A DNA stretch of 64,000 nt, taken from positions 29,467 through 93,466 of the IMG/VR virus record IMGVR_UViG_3300022220_000003; one strand, written 5' to 3'. The translations under genes were made by a program, and so were the position numbers. This stretch comes from a virus. The notes under the pieces are model-generated. The model was given only the letters and a program-made list of their open reading frames with translations, was not told the DNA's origin and did not search any database. Positions 57,268 through 64,000 of the stretch are shown here, piece by piece; the stretch's first letter is position 1; every line of letters starts with the position of its first letter.

Positions 57268-58038
57268 ATGTTTATTCCGAGCGTGACTGATTACCTGCGG
57301 GTTTGGAACCTGATCAACTATGACACCCTCGAGACAATCACCGGTCAATTCCATGCCGAGGAGCTCACCCAAAACGTAGGCTCGGCCTACTCCGAAAAAT
57401 TCGCGCTAAACCGCGAGCACCCCGTGGTGCAGTTCCTACATGGTGAGGTTGAAACCGTTTCGTTTCGCGGCCGGTTTCACGCCACCACGTTCGTCGAGGA
57501 CGTGGTGGAAATCCTCGAAAAACTCAAGTCATGGGCCAAACGAGACGATGATCTAGAGCGGCCCCCGGTGCTCGGTTTTTGGGCGGGCGATTCACTCTCG
57601 GCCTATCTGGTCGAATGCACCATGAGATTGTCGAATATCGTCTATGACCGGCCCACGTTTCTTGGAGGCCTGCGCCATGTGACGTTTACCGTGGGCCTGC
57701 GGGAATACAAGAGCTATAGCCTCGAAGCCGGGGCGGTTGGCAACACCCGGTATCACCGAGCCCGCGAGTTTGACTATTACGAGAGCCTAGCACAGCTCGA
57801 ATATGGCGACGCGTTGGTTGGGGACGTGGTTCGCAAGCTCCACCCAAGCAAGCCGAATATCCAAGTAGGTGACGTGATCACGTTGCCCACCGCGAGCACG
57901 ATCCGCAAAACCAAAACCGAGCCCACCTCGATACCCCTCGAGACCGGATTCGGGCGAAAGGATACCCCGCAGCGCGCCCTACGGTTGCACATGCTTGAGC
58001 AGCGCAACCGGACCAAGGTTTCGTTTGTGGTCAAGTAG
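57268..58038 (+). CDS. LysM-like baseplate/tail protein
   Basis: A 256-residue protein. Residues 1-160 are a mixed domain (RGRFHATTFVEDVVEILEKL, V-GLREYKSYS); residues about 185-210 form a LysM-like segment (VVRKLHPSKPNIQVGDVITLPT), as in phage XkdP/gp53-type proteins that follow the tape measure. It probably joins tape measure and hub. 2-bp gaps on both sides. Confidence 0.8.
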   Translation: MFIPSVTDYLRVWNLINYDTLETITGQFHAEELTQNVGSAYSEKFALNREHPVVQFLHGEVETVSFRGRFHATTFVEDVVEILEKLKSWAKRDDDLERPPVLGFWAGDSLSAYLVECTMRLSNIVYDRPTFLGGLRHVTFTVGLREYKSYSLEAGAVGNTRYHRAREFDYYESLAQLEYGDALVGDVVRKLHPSKPNIQVGDVITLPTASTIRKTKTEPTSIPLETGFGRKDTPQRALRLHMLEQRNRTKVSFVVK

Positions 58039-58040
58039 AC

Positions 58041-59192
58041 ATGCCCGCAACCGCCTACCATGACCTTGCCCCCCGCTACGTGGTGGAGATCGGATCGGCC
58101 GAGCTCTCGGACGCGATCCAGCCATATATCAGCCGGGTGGAATACGAGTCGGCGGACGGCATGGCAGATATGGCCAAGATCGTGGTCAACAACCCCTATT
58201 ACAAGCTCCAAGACCTCAAGATCTGGCAGCCAGGCAACGAAATGAGCATTTGGCTCGGGTACGGGTCGCAGCTCACACACATCGGCCGGGTTATATTGCG
58301 TCGAGCTCGGTGGAATTTTCCAGATAGTGACATGCCCTCGGTGACCGTGAGCGGGTACACCTTGGACGCCAAAATGATGGACGCCGAGCCAGACGTTGCC
58401 AAAGATAGGCGTTTCAAGGATATGAAATATTCCGACATTGTGGCGGCGGTGGCCACCCGAGACTACTATTATGACAAGCTCGAGATCGATATTGATGACA
58501 CCGAGGACGAGCCCAAAAACCGCCACCAAAAGGCGGGGATCTCCGATTATCAGGTCCTCAAAGGGTGCGCCAATCTGACGGGTTACTACCTTTGGATCGA
58601 TGGTGATGAAAACGGGGTGTGGACCCTGCATTTCAAAAAGCCCGAGGCGGTGCTCGACGCAGTGGACCAACCCGATCTTACGTTTCGCCACAACAACGGC
58701 GATCTGACGTCCCTATTTTCGTTCACACCCGAGCTCTTGATCCAGGGTGCCAAAACCAAATTGCAGGTCCAATTCAAACACCCTAGGACCGGCAAGGTGG
58801 TGACCCAAGAGGTGGAGGAGGATCTCGATAGTCCTGACGTGACAGCCACCGACGATACGAGCGAAGTTGACGCGGAGCACAAGGCGGCGAGCCCGATCAA
58901 GATCTTTTTTAATGACTTCAGTTTCACCACCGAAACCCGCAAGCGATTCAAGACCGCGGCCGAGGCCAAAGCGTGGGCGGTGGCTTGGTTCAAATCCCAG
59001 CGGGAGGCATTCATTACAGGCCAGGGGATCACGATTGGCCATGACCGTTTGATGTCTCGCCAAATACACACTCTCGAGGGGATAGGCACCACCCTCGAGG
59101 GGAGGTGGTATTTTTCGCGGGTCAAGCACCAGCTCTCGGAGTCTGACGGGTATATGTGCACTTTCAATGCCCGTAAACAGGAGTCGGCCTAA
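58041..59192 (+). CDS. Baseplate hub protein, gpD/gp27-like
   Basis: A 383-residue protein related to the P2 gpD late control/hub group: the I-S-R-V-E-Y-E-S-x2-GMADMAKIVVNNP start, W-LGYG-x3-THIGR-x2-L near 70-90, AVATRDYYYDKLEIDID near 130-150, and a final V-K-H-x-L-S-E-x-D-G-Y segment. It forms the trimeric hub under the tube. ATG of the next gene overlaps its stop (TAATG). Confidence 0.88.
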   Translation: MPATAYHDLAPRYVVEIGSAELSDAIQPYISRVEYESADGMADMAKIVVNNPYYKLQDLKIWQPGNEMSIWLGYGSQLTHIGRVILRRARWNFPDSDMPSVTVSGYTLDAKMMDAEPDVAKDRRFKDMKYSDIVAAVATRDYYYDKLEIDIDDTEDEPKNRHQKAGISDYQVLKGCANLTGYYLWIDGDENGVWTLHFKKPEAVLDAVDQPDLTFRHNNGDLTSLFSFTPELLIQGAKTKLQVQFKHPRTGKVVTQEVEEDLDSPDVTATDDTSEVDAEHKAASPIKIFFNDFSFTTETRKRFKTAAEAKAWAVAWFKSQREAFITGQGITIGHDRLMSRQIHTLEGIGTTLEGRWYFSRVKHQLSESDGYMCTFNARKQESA

Positions 59193-60238
59193 TGCCCGTG
59201 GTCACCGAGCGCTACGAGGCCGTTGTGACCTCGATCGAGGATGAGGAAAATCGCGGCCGGATCGAGGTGGCTTGTGTGGGCATCGGGGCGGACCCCACCA
59301 CCCCGATCGCGGTGCTTTGTGAGCCGGCCCATGATTGGGGTTGGTTTGTTATTCCTGATGTGGGCGAGACCGTCGAGGTTGAGGTGGTGGTGAGCTCCGA
59401 CCGGGATCAGGTGTGGGGCGAGGCCGCGCTCGAGGAGTTGAGCCCCGTTTGGCGCTCCAAGCGGTTTTTGACTGATATCGAGCTCGAGGACGATGCGGAC
59501 GGCTCGGTTTCTAGGCCGATCCATGATGACTTTTTGTCCACCAACTACGGCAAACGGCGGGGGTTTTGTACCCCGTGGGGCCACGTGCTTTTGTTTGACG
59601 ATACCGAGGGCGATCCTCGGATCTACGTCACCCACATGGGCGAGCAGCTCGAGCCGGGCGAGGCCCCCGAGCCAGAAAACTATACCCGGGTGGAGCTCGA
59701 GCCCGATGGCAGTCTAAAGATCGGGTTTTTGAATCGCCACCAACTGCACTTGACCACCGAGCAAGGCAACCTCCTGATCGCGTTTGACGGCGAGCCGGGG
59801 AGCGAAAAACATACCCTAGAGTTTGACGCCGAAACTCCCAAGTTTGAAATCAGCATGGCCGAGGGTAAGCACGTGCTTACCTTTGACGGCTCGGGTCCGC
59901 ACCTCGAAACAACCCACGATAGCGGGGCCGGGATCAAGGTCGACCAAAAAGACGGTGACACGGTAACCACGTTAGGCGATGGCGCGGTGAGCGCCACGAT
60001 CGCCGAGCACCTCGAGGCGTGGTTAAACGATGTTTACACCCCCGCGATCGCGGACATGCATGATAATCATATCCACCCTTTGCCCCAATTCATTGCGCCT
60101 TTGATCCCGCTCTCACCAATACCAACGATCCCTGGCGGTCCACCGGCCCCACCGAGCGAGGCTCCGGTCATGCCGGCAATGCTAGAGGATTATGACACTA
60201 ACATTACGAGCGGTAAGCTCGTGTTTCCGGACAACTGA
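59192..60238 (+). CDS. Baseplate spike protein, gpV/gp5-like
   Basis: A 348-residue protein with an N-terminal OB fold (YEAVVTSIEDEENRGRIEVACVG..., WFVIPDVGETVEVEVV near 48-70), a central beta-stalk with repeated L-x-F-D-x-E pattern (residues 185-260), and a helical and Pro-rich C-terminus where an apex metal site or PAAR-binding surface would lie. It forms the cell-puncturing spike on the hub. Confidence 0.85.
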   Translation: MPVVTERYEAVVTSIEDEENRGRIEVACVGIGADPTTPIAVLCEPAHDWGWFVIPDVGETVEVEVVVSSDRDQVWGEAALEELSPVWRSKRFLTDIELEDDADGSVSRPIHDDFLSTNYGKRRGFCTPWGHVLLFDDTEGDPRIYVTHMGEQLEPGEAPEPENYTRVELEPDGSLKIGFLNRHQLHLTTEQGNLLIAFDGEPGSEKHTLEFDAETPKFEISMAEGKHVLTFDGSGPHLETTHDSGAGIKVDQKDGDTVTTLGDGAVSATIAEHLEAWLNDVYTPAIADMHDNHIHPLPQFIAPLIPLSPIPTIPGGPPAPPSEAPVMPAMLEDYDTNITSGKLVFPDN

Positions 60239-60240
60239 CC

Positions 60241-60615
60241 ATGATCGATTACGTCGAGGCCAAAAAGCGGATCCTGCTCGCGTTTTGTCGGGGGGTACTA
60301 AAAAAATATGGATCCCGACGATACGAGACCGAGGAGATCGAGGTTGAGCGGCCCGGGCCCTTGTATTGGGCCAAGGACGAGCGGTGGACCGATCCCGAGG
60401 GTGTCGAGCGGCGAGGGCGTATGTTGCGCAAGCCGAGCCGCAAGGTCAAAACCGAAGTGCAGGTTCCCCGGGGTGTGGTGGGGTCTGAGATCCTAGACTA
60501 CGCCGACGCCGTGGCCGAGGCCTATCTCGAGGTGTTGCGGATCGCCGAGGAGACCTTTGAGGGGCGGGCCGAGGGATTCTTGGCCGAGCTCCACCGAGAC
60601 AAGGAGGCCCCCTAA
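60241..60615 (+). CDS. Hypothetical baseplate-region protein
   Basis: A 124-residue, highly charged, mostly helical protein. No named family. It sits between spike and gp25-like genes with 2-bp or 1-bp spacing, so it is probably a baseplate component or assembly factor. Confidence 0.65.
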   Translation: MIDYVEAKKRILLAFCRGVLKKYGSRRYETEEIEVERPGPLYWAKDERWTDPEGVERRGRMLRKPSRKVKTEVQVPRGVVGSEILDYADAVAEAYLEVLRIAEETFEGRAEGFLAELHRDKEAP

Positions 60616-61004
60616 TGCCAACCGGATTGCGTATGCCAGTGGGAGTTGACGGGACGGGAGGCGCGGCCCTGAGCTCGAGGGACGTGCAAAACCTCAAGAT
60701 AATCAAGATCGCCCTATCCGATTGCGACTCCGACAACGCGTTTCAGGACATAGGTCTCGGCAATTGGATGATCTTCGAGATTGACGCCCCCGAGGTGCAA
60801 GCCCGGGCCCTCAACTTTATTCGGCGGATCTTCCGGCAGTTTCGAGCGGAGCAACGATACAAACTGCTCGAACGTACGATCCAATTCACCAAGACGTCCG
60901 AGGGGGAATTGGACCTCGAGTTCAAATACCTCGATATTGAGAGCGATCAAGAGGAAACCTTTAAGGCTAGCGTGACCGGCGGCGGGTTCGTCGGGGCGGG
61001 GTGA
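60615..61004 (+). CDS. Baseplate wedge protein, gp25/gpW-like (divergent)
   Basis: A 129-residue protein. Length, order before the J-like gene and the pattern V-x-N-L-x-I-I-K-I-A-L...A-L-N-F-I-R-R-I-F-R-Q-F-R-A-E-Q-R-Y...ELDLEFKYLDIE fit the gp25/W group, though the usual EPR triplet is replaced by A-E-Q-R. TAATG junction at its start. Confidence 0.72.
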   Translation: MPTGLRMPVGVDGTGGAALSSRDVQNLKIIKIALSDCDSDNAFQDIGLGNWMIFEIDAPEVQARALNFIRRIFRQFRAEQRYKLLERTIQFTKTSEGELDLEFKYLDIESDQEETFKASVTGGGFVGAG

Positions 61005-61008
61005 CACC

Positions 61009-63174
61009 ATGGCAACCGAGATCACGACCCCCGATTTTGACTTTTCTGGGTTCTACTATGCCGAGATCCTGGAGGCGTTGATCCAGTACAAGCGCCAAAA
61101 CGTGCCCGAGCTCACCGACGAATCGGAATTCGAGCCGTTTATCCAACTTTTGCGCGGCACGGCCCTCGTGGGCCACCTCAACAACGTGTTGCTCGACCTC
61201 GTGGCCAACGAGAGCACCCTCCCCACCTCCAAGCTCGCCGAGACCGTGCGCAATATGCTGCGGTTGATTGACTACGAGTTGAGCCCGGCGACCCCGGCCC
61301 AAGTGGATCTCGTGTATGAGCTCGCCAAGGTGTTTCTGACCACCACCGAGGTCATACCCGAGCGGGCGCAAGCGGCCATCAAAAAAGTGGGTGATGATCC
61401 GGTGATCTACTTCGAGGCCCTCGAGGCCTTGAGTGTGGAGCGGACTGATCAGTTTAGCTACGTTTACGGCCTCGAGGCGGGGAGTTACACCGACCACACC
61501 ACCGAGGCTAACAGCGCCACCACCCCCGGCGACGATTGGAGCCCTTGGGCCACCCCCGCGGCGGGCGATGCGCTTTATATTGGGCACAAGCAAGCTATGT
61601 GGAACGAGATCACGGTGGGGCCGTTGACGGTTTTGGCTGCGGGGATCACCGGGGTGTGGGAGTTTTACGACGGCGAATGGGCCAAATCCGCGCCCTCCTC
61701 GGTGACCTTGGATGGATCCAACCTGATAATCGATTTGACGGCCTATTTGGGCTCTCAAAACCGACAGGGCGCCGTGGTTAGGGTGCAGTTCAACGAGACC
61801 GGGGCCTATGAGGACGTGAGCTCGACTTGGACCGGATCGGCGAATATTGCCACCGTGGGCCTGCTCGGGCAATCCAGCCCCTCCACCGAGGCCACCGATT
61901 ACACGGTGGGGGCTCAGTGGGAGCCCTTGCCAGATATCGAGGACGCCACCGTTGATTTTACGGTGGACGATGAGGTGATCGAGTTTTCATTGCCGCAAGA
62001 TATCGATCGAAACTGGATCGCGGGCGCGGTCAATGGGGCCACGGCCTATTGGTTGCGGTATCGGATCGTCGAGGTGTCGGTGGCCACCGGCCCCACGTTC
62101 CAACGCCTACGGCTCGATACGGGCAAGCAATACGTCTATCGCAGCGCCACCCAAGGACGCACCGTCAAGGATAGCCCGCTCGGGAGCTCCACCGGGCTCG
62201 CCAATCAAGAATTTGAATTGACCCGGGACTATTTCATAAACGGATCGGAATCGGCGTACGTTGACAACGGTTTGTGGACTCGGGTCGACAACTTTTTGAG
62301 CTCGAGCCCGACCGAGCTGCACTACACGATCGAGCTCGGCGACAACGACCGGCCCACGATCAAGTTTGGTGACGGCACAACGGGCAAGATCCCACCGCTA
62401 GGCGTCAACAACGTCAAGGTGGACCCGTACCGATACAACGCCGAGACCGATGGCAATGTCGGAGCCAACACGGTGGAGGTCGATAAAACGGGTTTATCGT
62501 TTGTCAACAAGCTCTGGAATCCCAGAGCGGCCACCGGGTGGGCCGAGGCCGAGGGGGCGAGCGAGACCTCCCTCGAGCAGGCCAAGATCGCGGGGCCCGC
62601 GAGTCTGAGGACCCGCGAGGTTGCGGTGGGGCCCGAGGACGTCGAGGCCCTAACCGTGGCCTTTGAGGATTCAGAGGGGGCTAGCCCGTTTTCTCGAGCT
62701 CTGATTATCGAGGAGGCCTATGGGGCGAAAACTCTCGGGGTGGTGGTTGTGGCGGCCGGCGGTGGCCAAGCAACCGCGACCCAGCTCGAGGCCCTCGAGC
62801 TCTACTTTAACGGCGATCAATATGCCTACCCGCCGGAAACAAAGCACCTCGTGGCCAACCAAGAGGTGACGGCCCTAAACCACACCCCCAAGGTGATCGA
62901 TATCGTGGCCACGGTTTACGGCGATGTGACGGCCGAGGAGGTCACCAACGCCTTGGCGGCGGTGCTACACCAAGAGGCCCTCAAGGCAGACGGTTTGACC
63001 TACGAGTGGGAATGGGGCGAGGATGTGCCCCGCAATCGGCTGATCCACGAGATTTTTGAGACCGATGAATCAATCACCAACGTGACCTTAACGAGCCCGG
63101 CGGCCGACGTCCCGTTGACTGCGAAAGAGCTCCCCGTTTTGGGGACCGTGATGCTCACTATTGTGGAGCCATAG
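61009..63174 (+). CDS. Baseplate wedge protein, gpJ-like
   Basis: A 721-residue protein. The N-terminus (FDFSGFYYAEILEALIQYKRQ...ANESTLPTSKLAETVRNMLRLIDY) and the C-terminal third (RALIIEEAYGAKTLGVVVVAAGG, P-K-V-I-DIVATVYG..TAEEVTNALAAVL) match the Mu/P2 J-like baseplate family; a beta-rich insert of about 200 residues lies between about 150 and 400, making it longer than the usual 300-500. It connects hub to outer baseplate. Ends 8 bp before the next gene. Confidence 0.88.
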   Translation: MATEITTPDFDFSGFYYAEILEALIQYKRQNVPELTDESEFEPFIQLLRGTALVGHLNNVLLDLVANESTLPTSKLAETVRNMLRLIDYELSPATPAQVDLVYELAKVFLTTTEVIPERAQAAIKKVGDDPVIYFEALEALSVERTDQFSYVYGLEAGSYTDHTTEANSATTPGDDWSPWATPAAGDALYIGHKQAMWNEITVGPLTVLAAGITGVWEFYDGEWAKSAPSSVTLDGSNLIIDLTAYLGSQNRQGAVVRVQFNETGAYEDVSSTWTGSANIATVGLLGQSSPSTEATDYTVGAQWEPLPDIEDATVDFTVDDEVIEFSLPQDIDRNWIAGAVNGATAYWLRYRIVEVSVATGPTFQRLRLDTGKQYVYRSATQGRTVKDSPLGSSTGLANQEFELTRDYFINGSESAYVDNGLWTRVDNFLSSSPTELHYTIELGDNDRPTIKFGDGTTGKIPPLGVNNVKVDPYRYNAETDGNVGANTVEVDKTGLSFVNKLWNPRAATGWAEAEGASETSLEQAKIAGPASLRTREVAVGPEDVEALTVAFEDSEGASPFSRALIIEEAYGAKTLGVVVVAAGGGQATATQLEALELYFNGDQYAYPPETKHLVANQEVTALNHTPKVIDIVATVYGDVTAEEVTNALAAVLHQEALKADGLTYEWEWGEDVPRNRLIHEIFETDESITNVTLTSPAADVPLTAKELPVLGTVMLTIVEP

Positions 63175-63182
63175 GAGACCCC

Positions 63183-63602
63183 ATGTCCAAGGGTTTGACG
63201 GATACCATCAAAGAGCAGCTCCTAGACAACATGCTAGGGGACTCCTCGGCCACCCCGTTGGCTCAGACCCCGATCTATGTCGGTTTGAGCACCACCGATC
63301 CGGGGAGTGACGGGACCGGTTTTACCGAGCCCACCGGCGGGGCTTATGCTCGCCAAAGCTCGGTAAATGATTCGGGGGGTTGGCCAGCGGCGAGCTCGGG
63401 GCAGAAAACCAACGGCGTGTTAATCCAATACCCGGTTGCAACGGCGGCGTGGGGGACGATCACCCATTGGGGGATATTTTTGGCCAGCTCTGGCGGCTCA
63501 CCGGTGGCTTGGGGGGAGCTCGATACCCCTCGAGCGGTGGGCAGCGGTGACCAATTCCAACACGGGGTAGGCAAGCTCGTGTTGACCTTTGCCAACCAAT
63601 AG
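63183..63602 (+). CDS. Tail fibre-associated protein
   Basis: A 139-residue protein with YVGLSTTDPG-x-DG-x-G-x-x-EPTGGAYAR near 33-58, VLIQYPVATAAWGTITHWGIF near 80-100 and GELDTPRAVGSGD, a widely spread small phage tail family located near baseplate and fibre genes. GGAGACCCC precedes the ATG. Confidence 0.8.
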   Translation: MSKGLTDTIKEQLLDNMLGDSSATPLAQTPIYVGLSTTDPGSDGTGFTEPTGGAYARQSSVNDSGGWPAASSGQKTNGVLIQYPVATAAWGTITHWGIFLASSGGSPVAWGELDTPRAVGSGDQFQHGVGKLVLTFANQ

Positions 63603-63611
63603 GGGCCCGCC

Positions 63612-64000
63612 ATGGCGTTGATTGACCCCGTCTGCACGTGTGACCCCTTGGTGGCTATAAGCGCCGAGGCTGCCCTCGTGTTTGACCCTGTGTGCACCGT
63701 CGAGCCGGCGGTGGACTCGGCCGGATCCGAGGGGGCGGTGATATTTGACGCCGTGTGCACAATCGATCCGGCGGTGGAGATCACCGGGGAGTTTGGGGAT
63801 CCATCACCCACGATCTCGGTTTCGGTGACCGGGGCCACGACGCTGCGGGTCAATTTTTCGGAGGCCATGGCGGCCACCACCGAGATCGATGATCCAACCT
63901 CGTATGGGGTTTCGGTCGAGACCGATGGCGCGGTTGGTGTGGCGGTGAGCTCGGTTACCCGCGAGGCGGTCACCAACCCCACCTACGTTGATCTCGTGAC
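63612..64000 (+). CDS. Distal tail protein with Ig-like repeats, cut by window end
   Basis: Open from ATG 63612 to the last base without a stop (about 129 residues visible). It has repeated segments (P-V-C-T..., V-FDPVCTVEPAVD, I-FDAVCTIDPAVE) at about residues 5-60, then ISVSVTGATTLRVNFSEAM..DPTSYGVS, resembling an Ig-like/SbsA-type domain. Probably a large baseplate-distal or fibre protein continuing beyond the window. Confidence 0.75.
   Translation, partial: MALIDPVCTCDPLVAISAEAALVFDPVCTVEPAVDSAGSEGAVIFDAVCTIDPAVEITGEFGDPSPTISVSVTGATTLRVNFSEAMAATTEIDDPTSYGVSVETDGAVGVAVSSVTREAVTNPTYVDLV

Overview
The window is a 64-kb piece of a GC-rich tailed dsDNA phage genome (phage or prophage; no integrase, bacterial housekeeping gene, rRNA, tRNA or CRISPR array was found). 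A tail sheath, tail tube, T4/P2-like baseplate genes, gp25-like and J-like proteins point to a contractile-tailed (myovirus-type) virion. The host cannot be named from the sequence. ThyX and sigma54-like promoters are compatible with several GC-rich bacterial groups.

Layout. (1) 1-8240: early/regulatory region of small unknown genes on both strands. Several transcription units start at a near-identical element in which a sigma54-type -24/-12 box (TGGCAY-N5-TTGCA) is fused to a 17-bp palindrome, and four ATG codons begin on the last base of the palindrome. Upstream lie inverted repeats CTATGRC-N6-GTCATAG, singly or in arrays of three, placed like activator sites. A stand-alone Fis/NtrC-type DNA-binding domain is encoded at 4068-4310. 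The region also holds a G-rich non-coding stretch with 31-bp-spaced direct repeats (5441-6290) and seven 20-bp iterons (7981-8120). (2) 8655-26124: replication and recombination on the + strand: AEP primase-SF3 helicase, a degenerate copy of that helicase, ThyX, many tiny zinc-binding or membrane proteins, a fibre-like protein, an Fe-S RecB/Cas4-type nuclease, an SNF2-type helicase, a putative OB-fold ssDNA-binding protein, a family A DNA polymerase, a RuvC-like resolvase and a putative small terminase. (3) 26188-36375: two small structural genes, large terminase, portal, Mu gpF-like protein, an 851-aa XkdF-type protease fusion, scaffold-like protein and major capsid protein. (4) 36387-45954: accessory virion block with fibre, jelly-roll-like, patatin phospholipase and membrane genes. 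(5) 45970-64000: head-tail connector, tail completion, sheath, tube, a two-frame tail-assembly gene with a TTTTTTC slippery site, tape measure, baseplate and distal tail genes, the last running off the window.

The + strand genes from 8985 onward are densely packed with ATGA/GTGA/TAATG junctions. In the replication operon, four apparent gaps are filled by 15-28 codon mini-ORFs that overlap the stop before and the start after by 4 bp, so translation may be coupled almost without interruption.

The strongest candidates for new biology are: the sigma54-like promoter/palindrome/enhancer circuit with a phage-encoded Fis-type HTH; the mini-ORF relay; the helicase pseudo-paralogue; the ligase-like domain inside the XkdF-type fusion; the tandem twin-CX3C membrane proteins; and the G-rich repeat region.
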